From: Synergistaceae bacterium
Lineage (GTDB): Bacteria; Synergistota; Synergistia; Synergistales; Synergistaceae
Direction: 5' to 3'
DNA length: 64,000 nucleotides
Assembly: GCA_031289775.1 (NCBI GenBank)
Contig: JAITOY010000010.1
Span: 1-64,000 of the forward strand
The notes under the pieces were generated by a model. That model saw only the letters and a program-made list of their open reading frames with translations, was not told where the DNA came from and did no database searches. Both the position numbers and the translations under genes were made by a program. Every line of letters starts with the position of its first letter. Positions within the stretch are counted from its first letter, which is position 1. This document shows positions 7,861 to 16,103 of the stretch, piece after piece.

Positions 7861-9420
7861 CTAGCCTGGTATTACGCCGTGCTTACGCTTCGGCCGCAAT
7901 TCCTTCTTGTTCTCCGTCATGATGAGCGCCTGGTACAGCGCGCCTCTCGTCTCCTCGGGGAGGATGACTCTGTCGACGAATCCGCGTGCGGCGGCCACGT
8001 ATGGGTTGGCGAAGGCGTCGCGATACTCCTCTATCTTCTCTGCTCTCGTTGCCGCTTTGTCGGCGGAGGCCTCGATCTCCTTGCGGAATATTATGTTCGC
8101 CGCGCCCTCAGCGCCCATAACCGCGATCTCGGCCTGCGGCCACGCGAGGACGATGTCCGCTCCGAGATCCTTGCTGCACATGCCGAGATATGATCCACCG
8201 TAGGCTTTGCGCAGCACTATCGTGATCTTCGGCGCCGTCGCCTCGCTGTACGCGTACAGCAGTTTCGCGCCGTGTTTGATTATGCCGCCCATCTCCTGGT
8301 TGAGCCCTGGAAGATATCCCGGCACGTCCTCGAACGTAACGATCGGGATGTTGAAAGAGTCGCATATCCTTATGTGGCGCGCGGCCTTGCAGGACGCGTC
8401 GATGTCGAGACAGCCAGCCATGACCTTCGCCTGATTTGCGATGATGCCTATGGCCCTGCCGCCTACCCGCGCGAAACCCGTCACGATGTTCTGCGCGTAC
8501 AGGGGCTGAACCTCGAAAAAGTCGGCGTTGTCGACAACTTTTCTGAGGACGTCTCGGACGTCGTAGCCCTTGTTAGGGTTCGTCGGCACGACCGCGCGCA
8601 GCGCGAGGTCGGCTCGCGACGGGTCGTCGCCGGAGTCCTCGAGGGGAGGCTCATCTAAGTTGTTGCTCGGGAGGTATGATAGGGTTTTGCGAACCTGTTC
8701 GTAGCACTCGTCCTCGCTCGACGCGAAAAAATGGGCGACGCCGGACGTCTGGTTGTGGGCGCGTGCGCCGCCGATCTGCTCGGACGTCACATCTTCGCCC
8801 GTTACCGCTTTTATGACCTGCGGGCCAGTGATGTGCATGATCCCAACTTTGTCGACCATGTATACGAAGTCGGTCAGGGCCGGGCTATAGACCGCTCCAC
8901 CGGCGCATGGCCCCGCGATCACCGAGAGCTGCGGGACGACGCCCGAGGCCTTGACGTTGCGGAAAAAGATGTTGCCGTAGCCGGAGAGGGCGTCAACCGC
9001 CTCTTGTATGCGGGCGCCGCCGGAGTCGTTTATTCCGACGCATGGCGCCCCGTTCTGTATGGCGAGGTCGAGAACCTTGCATATCTTTTTTGCGTGAGCC
9101 TCGCCGAGCGAACCCCCGATGACGGTGAAATCCTGGCTGAAGACGTAGACGACGCGTCCGTCGACGGTTCCGTAGCCCGTTACGACTCCGTCGCCCTCGA
9201 AGACAGTCTTCTCCATGCCAAAGTTCGCGCAGCGATGCTCGACCAGTTCGTCGAGCTCGACGAAACTGCCCGAGTCGAGGATCTTGGCTATCCTCTCCCG
9301 GGCGGTCAGTTTGCCCTTCTCGTGTTGTTTCGCGATGGCTTTTTCTCCACCGCCATGTGAAGCTTTCTCCCGTTTTGAAAGCAGAGACTCGCAGAGTTGA
9401 TCGATAGTGCGATCCGCCAT
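7861..9420 (-). CDS. mmdA: Methylmalonyl-CoA decarboxylase carboxyltransferase (alpha) subunit
   Basis: The 519-residue acyl-CoA carboxyltransferase has the two crotonase-like halves of the family. Markers include DSGGARIQE, GPCAGGAVYSPALTDFV and MITGPQVIK-like text in the N half, and FEDVPGYLPGLNQE, AYGGSYLGMCSK and EIAVMGAEGAANIIF in the C half. It transfers CO2 from methylmalonyl-CoA to the biotin carrier, giving propionyl-CoA. Propionyl-CoA carboxylase beta subunits are nearly identical in pattern, but no biotin carboxylase gene is present and OadG-like and biotin-carrier genes follow, so decarboxylation is more likely. The ATG at 9420 has GGAGG close upstream. Confidence 0.88.
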   Translation of the reverse strand: MADRTIDQLCESLLSKREKASHGGGEKAIAKQHEKGKLTARERIAKILDSGSFVELDELVEHRCANFGMEKTVFEGDGVVTGYGTVDGRVVYVFSQDFTVIGGSLGEAHAKKICKVLDLAIQNGAPCVGINDSGGARIQEAVDALSGYGNIFFRNVKASGVVPQLSVIAGPCAGGAVYSPALTDFVYMVDKVGIMHITGPQVIKAVTGEDVTSEQIGGARAHNQTSGVAHFFASSEDECYEQVRKTLSYLPSNNLDEPPLEDSGDDPSRADLALRAVVPTNPNKGYDVRDVLRKVVDNADFFEVQPLYAQNIVTGFARVGGRAIGIIANQAKVMAGCLDIDASCKAARHIRICDSFNIPIVTFEDVPGYLPGLNQEMGGIIKHGAKLLYAYSEATAPKITIVLRKAYGGSYLGMCSKDLGADIVLAWPQAEIAVMGAEGAANIIFRKEIEASADKAATRAEKIEEYRDAFANPYVAAARGFVDRVILPEETRGALYQALIMTENKKELRPKRKHGVIPG

Positions 9421-9445
9421 ACCTTCAAACCTCCTATCTGTTTAT

Positions 9446-9847
9446 CTATAGCTGGCTTAACTCCAGCATAACGCCGCCCGCAGCCTTCGGATGGATGAAA
9501 GCTATCAGGGCGCCCCGCGCTCCTTTGCGGGGTGGTTCGTCTATCAGTTTCATGCCGCGGTTTTCCATCTCCGACAGGGCTTTTTCGAGGTCGTCCACGC
9601 GTATCGCTATGTGATGAATGCCCTCGCCTCTCTTCTCGATGAATTTCGCGACTGGGCTGTCCGGCGTCGTCGCCTCCAGAAGCTCAACCTCCGAATCCTT
9701 TATCTGGAAGGAGGCTGTCCGCACCTTCGGCGCCTCGACCGTCTCCACATCGGCGCGACTGACACCGAGCGCCGCCTCCCAGAATTCAAGAGACTCATCG
9801 ATGCTGTTCACGGCTATGCCGACGTGGTCTATGACGATCGTATTCAT
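9446..9847 (-). CDS. mce: Methylmalonyl-CoA epimerase
   Basis: The 133-residue vicinal-oxygen-chelate protein interconverts (R)- and (S)-methylmalonyl-CoA. It has the paired beta-alpha-beta halves and metal ligands of the family: IDHVGIAV (His8), SEVELLE, GEGIHHIAIRVDD and GVMLELSQL. It sits between mutase and decarboxylase, as expected for the succinyl-CoA to propionyl-CoA route. The ATG at 9847 follows a GGGGG purine run. The 178-base gap upstream of it is unusually long for this operon and carries an inverted repeat and one copy of a dispersed repeat. Confidence 0.9.
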   Translation of the reverse strand: MNTIVIDHVGIAVNSIDESLEFWEAALGVSRADVETVEAPKVRTASFQIKDSEVELLEATTPDSPVAKFIEKRGEGIHHIAIRVDDLEKALSEMENRGMKLIDEPPRKGARGALIAFIHPKAAGGVMLELSQL

Positions 9848-9875
9848 CCGGATGCCCCCTTCGCGGAAAACGCCG

Positions 9876-9960
9876 CCGCTTGGGAAAAGCCGATTTCTTG
9901 CTTTAGAGGCCTAAAAAGGCGAAGAATGAAACCAAATCCGCCTCCTTAATTCCCAAGCGG
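9876..9960. repeat. 11-bp inverted repeat in the mutase-epimerase gap
   Basis: CCGCTTGGGAA (9876-9886) and TTCCCAAGCGG (9950-9960) are perfect complements with a 63-base loop. On the minus-strand transcript the loop holds an AAGGAGG and a possible 10-codon TTG reading frame (about 9931-9899), then a small GC hairpin. It could be a processing or attenuation structure within the operon. Confidence 0.4.
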
Positions 9961-9980
9961 CAAAGTGTCGCCGATATGAA

Positions 9981-9995
9981 TTAATCCGCGTTTCC
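9981..9995 (+). repeat. Dispersed repeat core, copy 1
   Basis: TTAATCCGCGTTTCC, one of five matches in the window to a TTAATCNGCGTTTCC core. It lies in the gap between the B12-binding mutase subunit and the epimerase. Confidence 0.45.
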
Positions 9996-10026
9996 CTTGT
10001 TCTTTAGTAAAAATGCTCACGCTCTG

Positions 10027-10440
10027 TTATTTTTTTTTGCTTTTCTCCTCGACTGCATTCTTGAGCCAGTCAATGCATTCTGTCGTTGTGGTGCCGGGGC
10101 CAAAGACAGCGCCAACTCCGATCCCGAGCAGCACAGACATGTCCGCCTCCGGGATGACTCCGCCTCCGAAAACAGTGATGTCCGCAGAGTTTTTCTCCTT
10201 GAGCAGGTTTATTATAGCCCTGAAATAATGCTCATGCGCCCCGGACAGGATGGAGAGGCCTATTGCGTCCGCGTCCTCTTGGATCGCCGTCTCCACTATC
10301 TGCTCCGGGGTCTGCCTGAGCCCGGTATAAATTACCTCCATGCCGGCGTCCCTGAAAGCGCGAGCAATGACCTTCGCGCCTCTGTCGTGCCCATCGAGCC
10401 CCGGCTTTGCAACAACCACCCTGATTTTATTTTCAGCCAT
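10027..10440 (-). CDS. mcmB: Methylmalonyl-CoA mutase, cobalamin-binding small subunit
   Basis: The 137-residue B12-binding domain carries the signature DGHDRG, with His18 as the lower axial cobalt ligand, followed by SILSGAH and FGGGVIPEAD. It pairs with the large catalytic subunit just upstream to form the adenosylcobalamin-dependent mutase interconverting succinyl-CoA and methylmalonyl-CoA. Many bacteria fuse this domain to the large subunit; here it is separate, as in archaea and several anaerobes. A Lys-rich tail ends the protein. It starts 29 bases after the large-subunit stop. Confidence 0.9.
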   Translation of the reverse strand: MAENKIRVVVAKPGLDGHDRGAKVIARAFRDAGMEVIYTGLRQTPEQIVETAIQEDADAIGLSILSGAHEHYFRAIINLLKEKNSADITVFGGGVIPEADMSVLLGIGVGAVFGPGTTTTECIDWLKNAVEEKSKKK

Positions 10441-10469
10441 GACGTCTCTACCTCCTCAGGCCATAAATC

Positions 10470-12149
10470 CTACAATACAACGTTTTCTTTGTATTCGCCG
10501 AAGACTTCCCGAAGTACGCCGCAGATTTCGCCCTCGGTCGCGTATGTGTGTACGGCGTCCAGAATCTTCGGCATAAGGTTGTCGGAACCCTGCGCGGCCT
10601 TGCGAATATCATCGAGCGTCCCCTTCACGTGGACGTTGTCGCGGGCCTCCTTCATCTTCGCGAGCTTTTTGGCCTGATTTTCGCCGACCGACGGGTCTAC
10701 GCGCAGGAGCTGGCGGGCGGAGTCGTCCTCGTCGACGTGGAACATGTTGACGCCCACCACGACGCGATCTTTCGACTCGATCTGCCTCTGGTACTCGTAC
10801 GCCGCGTCCTGGATGTGCTGCTGCGGGTAACCCTTTTCGATGGCTGTGAGCATGCCGCCGAGGTCGTCTATCTTTTTGATGTACTCCCAGGCGCCTTCCT
10901 CGATCTGCTTCGTGAGCGACTCGACAGCGTAGCTGCCCGCGAACGGGTCTACTATGCTCGTGATGCCCGACTCGTAAGCGACGATCTGCTGGGTGCGGAG
11001 AGCTATGCGAACGGATTTGTCGGTCGGCAGCGCGAGCGCCTCGTCGAGGCTGTTCGTGTGAAGCGACTGAGTACCGCCCATGACTGCGGCCATAGTCTGG
11101 ATGGCGACGCGGACTATGTTGTTCTCCGGCTGCTGCGCTGTGAGTGTGCAACCGGCAGTCTGGGTGTGGAAACGAAGCATCTGCGCGGACTTGTCTGCCA
11201 CGCCGAAGCGTTCTTTCATGATCCTGCCCCAAACCTTCCTCGCCGCCCTGAACTTCGAGACTTCCTCGATGAAGTCGTTGTGCGAGTTGAAGAAGAAGGA
11301 GAGACGCTTTCCGAATACATTGGGATCCTGACCCTTGTCGATAGCTGCCTGCACGTACGCTATACCGTCGGCGAGCGTGAACGCTACCTCCTGAACCGCT
11401 GTGGAGCCAGCTTCGCGGATGTGGTAGCCGGATATGGATATCGAGTTCCACTTTGGAACGTTCTTGCTGCAAAATTCGAAGATGTCGGTGATGAGTCTCA
11501 TGGAGGGTTTCGGAGGGAATATGTACGTGCCCCTCGCGATGTACTCCTTCAGGATGTCGTTCTGGATCGTCCCACCGAGGGCGTCCGCCTTGATGCCGTT
11601 TTTCTCCGCGACGGCGATGTACATAGCGAGGAGTGGCGCCGCCGGCGCGTTGATCGTCATTGACGTAGTCACCTTGTCGAGCGGGATGCTCCCGAAAAGC
11701 ACCTCCATGTCGGCGAGGCTGTCGACGGCGACGCCGACTTTGCCGACCTCGCCCTGTGCCATTGAGTGGTCTGAGTCGTAGCCGATCTGGGTCGGCAGGT
11801 CGAACGCCACAGACAGGCCGGTCGTGCCCTGGCTCAGGAGATAGCGATATCGTTCGTTCGAGGCCTCTGCTGTCGCGAACCCGGCGTATTGGCGCATCGT
11901 CCAGAAGCGCCCCCTGTACATCGTCGGCTGCACACCCCTGGTGTAGGGATATTCTCCAGGGAAACCAAGATCCTTTTCGTAGTCCAGCCCTTCCAGACTA
12001 TCCGGAGCGTACAGACGTTCGAGGGGTATACCGCCCCCCGTAGTGAACTTTTCCTTGCGCTCTGGGTTTTTGGCCAGTGATTTGACTGCGGAAGCGTCAA
12101 ACCTCTCTCTGCCCGCTTTGATTTCCTCCAACTGCTTTTTCTCGAACAT
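10470..12149 (-). CDS. mcmA: Methylmalonyl-CoA mutase, large catalytic subunit
   Basis: The 559-residue protein is the TIM-barrel half of methylmalonyl-CoA mutase. Family landmarks are [42 protein letters not shown] and [14 protein letters not shown]. The length matches the large subunit of split mutases, ending before any B12 domain. The ATG follows GAGAGGAGA. It is the first gene of the operon, so mutase, cobalamin subunit, epimerase and decarboxylase parts are transcribed together for propionate formation or sodium-motive energy conservation. ICM-type isobutyryl mutases are similar, but the epimerase and decarboxylase neighbours favour methylmalonyl-CoA. Confidence 0.93.
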   Translation of the reverse strand: MFEKKQLEEIKAGRERFDASAVKSLAKNPERKEKFTTGGGIPLERLYAPDSLEGLDYEKDLGFPGEYPYTRGVQPTMYRGRFWTMRQYAGFATAEASNERYRYLLSQGTTGLSVAFDLPTQIGYDSDHSMAQGEVGKVGVAVDSLADMEVLFGSIPLDKVTTSMTINAPAAPLLAMYIAVAEKNGIKADALGGTIQNDILKEYIARGTYIFPPKPSMRLITDIFEFCSKNVPKWNSISISGYHIREAGSTAVQEVAFTLADGIAYVQAAIDKGQDPNVFGKRLSFFFNSHNDFIEEVSKFRAARKVWGRIMKERFGVADKSAQMLRFHTQTAGCTLTAQQPENNIVRVAIQTMAAVMGGTQSLHTNSLDEALALPTDKSVRIALRTQQIVAYESGITSIVDPFAGSYAVESLTKQIEEGAWEYIKKIDDLGGMLTAIEKGYPQQHIQDAAYEYQRQIESKDRVVVGVNMFHVDEDDSARQLLRVDPSVGENQAKKLAKMKEARDNVHVKGTLDDIRKAAQGSDNLMPKILDAVHTYATEGEICGVLREVFGEYKENVVL

Positions 12150-12212
12150 GCGATTTCTCCTCTCGTAATATCGAATTCGAGCGCTCTCCTCTTTGTATCC
12201 TGTTGAAATATT

Positions 12213-12240
12213 ATTATCAACGAATTTGCAAAAAAAACAA
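12213..12240 (-). promoter_or_regulatory. Candidate promoter of the methylmalonyl-CoA operon
   Basis: Read on the minus strand, TTGTTT (12240-12235), 16 bases and GATAAT (12218-12213) precede the mutase start by about 65 bases in a strongly AT-rich stretch. Other -10-like hexamers overlap it, so the exact boxes are uncertain. Confidence 0.35.
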
Positions 12241-12292
12241 GATTTATCGATAAAATAATCAAAATTATATCCAATTTATTGCCGAAAAAAAC

Positions 12293-12321
12293 TTCGAGCT
12301 TCTTGGAAATTAGTGTATCAT
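12293..12321 (+). promoter_or_regulatory. Candidate promoter of the zinc-ribbon/flavodiiron operon
   Basis: TTCGAG (12293-12298), 17 bases and TATCAT (12316-12321) precede the ATG at 12372. The region is divergent with the mutase operon promoter. Confidence 0.35.
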
Positions 12322-12371
12322 TATGAGTGGCGGATTATGTGCGAGTTCTAAAAAAAATGGAGGTGTGCCGC

Positions 12372-12743
12372 ATGGAAATGACGACGTGCAACGTTTGCGG
12401 GAAGATTATCGGGATGTCACCCACCTCGGTCTGTCCGTCGTGTCGAAAGTTGTTGGATATAGTATATGGGAAAGCGCGAACGTACCTTAGGGATAACCCT
12501 AAGACGGAGTTTCGCGCGAACGCGCTGGCCAAGGCGATCAAAGAGGACGTCAGGCTCATAGAGATACTCGTGGCCGAGGGCAAATTCGACCCGAACGATC
12601 TCCCCCGGCAGGATGACGATGCGGATGGGAAACGCAGGCAACAGCTTCTGGGCGAACTCCAGAAGAACATCAAAACAGGGCCGGAGCCAAAAGTGGAAAA
12701 AGTGACGTACGGCAGTTCAAAGCATGGCAGGAGCGTCGAATGA
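12372..12743 (+). CDS. Zinc-ribbon protein, YvyF-like
   Basis: The 123-residue protein starts with a zinc-ribbon (CNVCGK ... CPSCRK, residues 6-27), then a helical segment (RTYLRDNPKTEFRANALAKAI) that looks like a winged-helix or degenerate helix-turn-helix, and a charged tail. The arrangement resembles the YvyF/TIGR-type flagellar-operon proteins that carry a zinc finger followed by a small DNA-binding-like domain. The ATG at 12372 follows GGAGG at eight bases; an upstream frame start is discarded. It lies 12 bases before the flavodiiron gene, so they form an operon. No flagellar genes are adjacent, so function is open. Confidence 0.65.
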   Translation: MEMTTCNVCGKIIGMSPTSVCPSCRKLLDIVYGKARTYLRDNPKTEFRANALAKAIKEDVRLIEILVAEGKFDPNDLPRQDDDADGKRRQQLLGELQKNIKTGPEPKVEKVTYGSSKHGRSVE

Positions 12744-12755
12744 GGAGGACATTTG

Positions 12756-13970
12756 ATGGCGTTTAAGACTTACGGAACTCTCCCAGTGACCGATTCCGTC
12801 TCATGGATCGGGGCTAATGACAGAGAGACCGACAAATTCGAGGGGTTGTGGGACATACCACTCGGCGTCGCGTATAATTCCTACTTTATAAACGACGATA
12901 AAACAGCGCTCATAGATACGGTCAAAAGCTCGTTTATGGATGACTTTATATACAGGCTTGGCCGTCTGCTTGGCGAGCGGCAGCTCGACTACGTAATAGT
13001 GAATCACGTCGAACCCGACCACTCCGGCTCGCTTGGGCTGATCAGGCGGCTATATCCAGGGGTAAGGTTTGTCGGCAACGCAAAGACGCTTGATTTGATA
13101 AAGAATTTTTATCATATCGACGACGGGTTTGTGGAGGTCGGGGAGGGGGAGGTTCTCGACCTCGGCCTCCACAAACTCTCGTTTGCCTTTGCGCCTATGG
13201 TACACTGGCCGGAGAGCATGGCGACGTACGACGCTACGGAGAAAATACTCTTCTCGAACGACGTGTTCGGCGGTTTTGGCGCGCTGGAGGGCGGTCTGTT
13301 CGACGACGAGGTGAATCTGGACTGGGCTTTGTACGAGATGATGCGCTATTACGTCAACATAGTCGGCAGGTTTGCCGCGCCGGCGCTGAAGGCCCTCGCG
13401 AAAATCCGCGCTCTCGACATTGGCATGATCTGTCCAGCGCACGGCCCCATCTGGCGGAGCGATCCGTCGCGCGTGATGGGGCTTTACGAAAAATGGAGCA
13501 GGCAAGAGACGGAGGAGGGCGTCGTCCTCGTGTACGGATCCATGTACGGCAACACTAAGGCCGCCTCGGATCTGATTGCCCGTTCGCTCACGGAGTCTGG
13601 GGTAAATAATGTCTCCGTCTACGATATATCGCGCTCGAACATGTCATACATAACTACGGACATCTGGCGTTATGCCGGGCTCATTCTCTCGTGCTGCACG
13701 TATAACATGGAGCTGTTTCCACCGATGGCCGCGCTCCTTCGCCTTCTGGAGAACAAGATGATGAAGGGCAGGCAAATAGGTCTTTGCGGCACGTATAGCT
13801 GGAGCGGAGCGGCCCTCAAGGAGATGAAGGCTTTTGTGGAGCGCTCCAAGGGCAACTGGAACCTCCTCGATCCGGCCATCGAGATAAAATCTTATCCCAC
13901 CGAGACGGACATCGAGCTCTGCGCCGCCCTGGGCCAAGAGATGGCCCGGGCAGTGAAGCGCGGGCTGTGA
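12756..13970 (+). CDS. fprA: Flavodiiron protein (FprA-type)
   Basis: The 404-residue protein has an N-terminal metallo-beta-lactamase-like diiron domain and a C-terminal flavodoxin domain. Diiron ligands are visible in NHVEPDHSGS (HxExDH), MVHWPESM, SNDVFGGFG and CPAHGPIW. The flavodoxin FMN loop is YGSMYGNTKAA near residue 260. Such enzymes reduce O2 to water or NO to N2O, a common detoxification route in anaerobes. GAGGAGG lies seven bases before the ATG at 12756. It is followed with a GTGA overlap by a methyltransferase gene. Confidence 0.92.
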   Translation: MAFKTYGTLPVTDSVSWIGANDRETDKFEGLWDIPLGVAYNSYFINDDKTALIDTVKSSFMDDFIYRLGRLLGERQLDYVIVNHVEPDHSGSLGLIRRLYPGVRFVGNAKTLDLIKNFYHIDDGFVEVGEGEVLDLGLHKLSFAFAPMVHWPESMATYDATEKILFSNDVFGGFGALEGGLFDDEVNLDWALYEMMRYYVNIVGRFAAPALKALAKIRALDIGMICPAHGPIWRSDPSRVMGLYEKWSRQETEEGVVLVYGSMYGNTKAASDLIARSLTESGVNNVSVYDISRSNMSYITTDIWRYAGLILSCCTYNMELFPPMAALLRLLENKMMKGRQIGLCGTYSWSGAALKEMKAFVERSKGNWNLLDPAIEIKSYPTETDIELCAALGQEMARAVKRGL

Positions 13971-14617
13971 CAGGGCGGCCGGACGTGAAAAAAAACGGCG
14001 CGGCGGGCGCGCGCGAATCGGAGACGCGCGCGAAAGAACTTTCCGGGTTGAAACTGTTCCTGCGGGAGCTTATCAGGTCTCCGAGGAATACCGGCGCGCT
14101 CTGCCCGAGCTCGCCAGCGCTCGCGCGTAAGATGGCCGAGGCCTTTTCGCCAGACGTTTTTAAATCCGGATACATTGTTGAGCTCGGCGCTGGGACTGGT
14201 TCGGTGACTCGGGCCCTGCTCTCTGGAGGAATACCCCCGGAGAGGCTCGTGGTCGTGGAGAAATCCGAGCCGCTCGCCCTGTGCCTTCGCGAACGTTTCC
14301 CCCTGGCGAACGTTTTGTGCTGCGGCGCCGAGGAGATCGGCGCGAGAATGGGCCGCCCCGTGAAGGCGATAGTCTCGAGCCTCCCGTTTCGAAGTTTGCC
14401 GAAGGACGCCTGCGAGGCGATAATGTCGGAGGTGGAGGAAATTCTCGCTCCGGGAGGCATTTTTGTTCAGTTCACGTACGCTCTCATTGGCGAGATGCCA
14501 TTTGTTCCGAGGAGTTTCCGCAAATTGCGGTCGAGCGTTGTTCTTTTAAACATCCCTCCGGCGAAGGTCGAGGTCTTCCGCAAACCGAAGGCGAGTTCGC
14601 CGGCTCGCTGCGCCTGA
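13967..14617 (+). CDS. SAM-dependent methyltransferase, PmtA/rRNA-dimethylase-like
   Basis: The 216-residue protein has the Rossmann SAM-binding motif YIVELGAGTGSVTRAL, then VVVEKSEPLA (motif II acidic end) and IVSSLPFRSLP (motif IV-like). This pattern is typical of phospholipid N-methyltransferase (PmtA) and KsgA-like families. The N-terminal FLRELIRSPRNTGALCPSS is the typical lead of bacterial PmtA-like proteins. It could methylate phosphatidylethanolamine, but no choline-lipid genes are seen. The GTG start overlaps the flavodiiron stop as GTGA, so translation is coupled. Confidence 0.75.
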   Translation: MTGRPDVKKNGAAGARESETRAKELSGLKLFLRELIRSPRNTGALCPSSPALARKMAEAFSPDVFKSGYIVELGAGTGSVTRALLSGGIPPERLVVVEKSEPLALCLRERFPLANVLCCGAEEIGARMGRPVKAIVSSLPFRSLPKDACEAIMSEVEEILAPGGIFVQFTYALIGEMPFVPRSFRKLRSSVVLLNIPPAKVEVFRKPKASSPARCA

Positions 14618-14643
14618 CGTGAGGGGAAAGCTCCGCCGACGCG

Positions 14644-15462
14644 ATGAAGATAATGGCGCTCAAGATTTACGCGGACACGCTGAAGGCTTACAGGGAGGGC
14701 GTGCCGAAGCTTCTGGACGTCTTTGACCAGCTCCGCATTACGGGCAGCTTTTTCTTCGGAATGGGGAGGGAGGGAACCGGCTCGGCAGTGTCAAAGGTCT
14801 TTGGCGAGGGAAAAGAGATAGTGGAGTCCGCGCCCGGTATCCTCAGGGACGCGCACCACAGGGGGCAGGACTGCGGGATATATGGCTGGAACCCAAAGGA
14901 GTGGGAGACCCGTCTCGACAAACTGAAGGACACGACGTTAGAGGCGGATATCAAGCGGGCGGCAGAGTGTTTCGCGAGGACTACCGGGCGCCGGGCCGAT
15001 GGGTTCGCCGCGCCTGGGTTCCGCGTCAACTACATGAGTCTGAGGATAGAGGACGAGGTTCATTTCAGGTATTGCAGCGACACGTTGGGGTTTTACCCGT
15101 TTCGGCCGAAGTTGTCGTGGAAGGTTTTTGACACGCCCCAAATACCCTCCACCTTTCCGCCGCTCGAAGCGGTTCTGCGGAGGGCGTCCGAGTCAGAGTC
15201 GCGCGCTCGCCTGAGCGAGCTCGACGGCAGCATCCAGGTAGGGCTGAACGTTCTTCCCGCCAGCGCCGCCGCAGCGATAAACCCGCATATTTACGGGCCA
15301 TTTTGCGAGTTTCTTCTGCGATCGCAGCAGGAGGGCGTCAAGTTTATCAGCCTGAACACAGCGGCTGAGAGCGTCGCTTCGTCCGCGTTGCCGTTGTGTG
15401 AGGTTGTAGGCGCGAGAGCCTTTGGGATGTCGAGGGAAATGGCTCTCCAAAGTAAGGGCTGA
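14644..15462 (+). CDS. ArnD-like polysaccharide deacetylase homologue with degenerate active site
   Basis: The 272-residue protein aligns by eye to the NodB-type ArnD family: ALKIYADTLKAYREGVPKLL, FFFGMGREGTGSAV, GFAAPGFRVN. The usual first acidic ligand (IDVDT in ArnD) is YADT here. The usual His box (GHEIGLHAWDHH) corresponds to GQDCGIYGWNPKEW, lacking both histidines. The overall fold is probably kept but metal-dependent deacetylation is doubtful. No signal peptide is seen. It follows the methyltransferase by about 26 bases; a weak GAGG-like run precedes the ATG at 14644, and the second ATG at 14653 is an alternative start. Confidence 0.65.
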   Translation: MKIMALKIYADTLKAYREGVPKLLDVFDQLRITGSFFFGMGREGTGSAVSKVFGEGKEIVESAPGILRDAHHRGQDCGIYGWNPKEWETRLDKLKDTTLEADIKRAAECFARTTGRRADGFAAPGFRVNYMSLRIEDEVHFRYCSDTLGFYPFRPKLSWKVFDTPQIPSTFPPLEAVLRRASESESRARLSELDGSIQVGLNVLPASAAAAINPHIYGPFCEFLLRSQQEGVKFISLNTAAESVASSALPLCEVVGARAFGMSREMALQSKG

Positions 15463-15479
15463 TTTGAAGGAGATGAACG

Positions 15480-16103
15480 GTGTTGCGTAAAATCTTAACT
15501 GCGTTTGTGCTGTTTTTTGTCGCGCTCGGTCTTGCGGGCGCTGCCTTCGGAGAGTCGTCGTACGCCATAGGAGGAAGATGGCTCGTAGAGGGCGAGGGCA
15601 CCGCGAAGAAGGACATTCTTCGCGTCAACCTCTTCGCTGAAGGGACTATGGATATCAAATCCGCCACGGAGGACGGCACGGAGTCCATACTTGGGTACGA
15701 GTCGCACGCCACGCTCGACGCGAGCCGGTTGGGCATCAACGCATGGGAGCATTACGGCTCGTACCAGCTTCCCATACCGGTTCCGGTTTCGGGTTTCGAC
15801 CCGTCGATGAGCGAACCGTTCAGGCTGCCGCCGTTTACGATCGACATGCCTGACGGCGCCCTCACCTACACAGTGGAGTTGACGAGCGTACATTCGGGCA
15901 CGGTGAATATCAGCGGATATATCAATCTGGATATCGTCGACAGAACCGATATCAACGCTAACTGCGCGATATGGCGGGAGGGAACCCCAAAACCGGATAT
16001 GCCGGAGAAAACGTGGGGCTGTGACGCGGGGAGCGGCTGGGCTTCGCTTTTTGCATCGGTTCTGCTCGGCGCCGCGTTTTATTGGAGGAAACGCGATTCA
16101 TGA
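15480..16103 (+). CDS. Exported Synergist-CTERM protein, otherwise unknown
   Basis: The 207-residue protein has a signal peptide (LRKILTAFVLFFVALGLAGAAFG) and a beta-rich body with no family I recognise. The C-terminus is TWGCDAGSG, a hydrophobic helix and WRKRDS, which fits the Synergist-CTERM sorting signal: conserved Gly-Cys, one TM and a basic end. It should be processed and anchored at the cell surface. The start is GTG at 15480 after AAGGAGA. Its last bases form an ATGA overlap with the cysteine-peptidase-like gene, coupling their translation. Confidence 0.7.
   Translation: MLRKILTAFVLFFVALGLAGAAFGESSYAIGGRWLVEGEGTAKKDILRVNLFAEGTMDIKSATEDGTESILGYESHATLDASRLGINAWEHYGSYQLPIPVPVSGFDPSMSEPFRLPPFTIDMPDGALTYTVELTSVHSGTVNISGYINLDIVDRTDINANCAIWREGTPKPDMPEKTWGCDAGSGWASLFASVLLGAAFYWRKRDS

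Noticed and set aside
10548-11663. 371-codon frame on the plus strand
   Set aside because: Antisense to the methylmalonyl-CoA mutase large subunit; a composition artefact.
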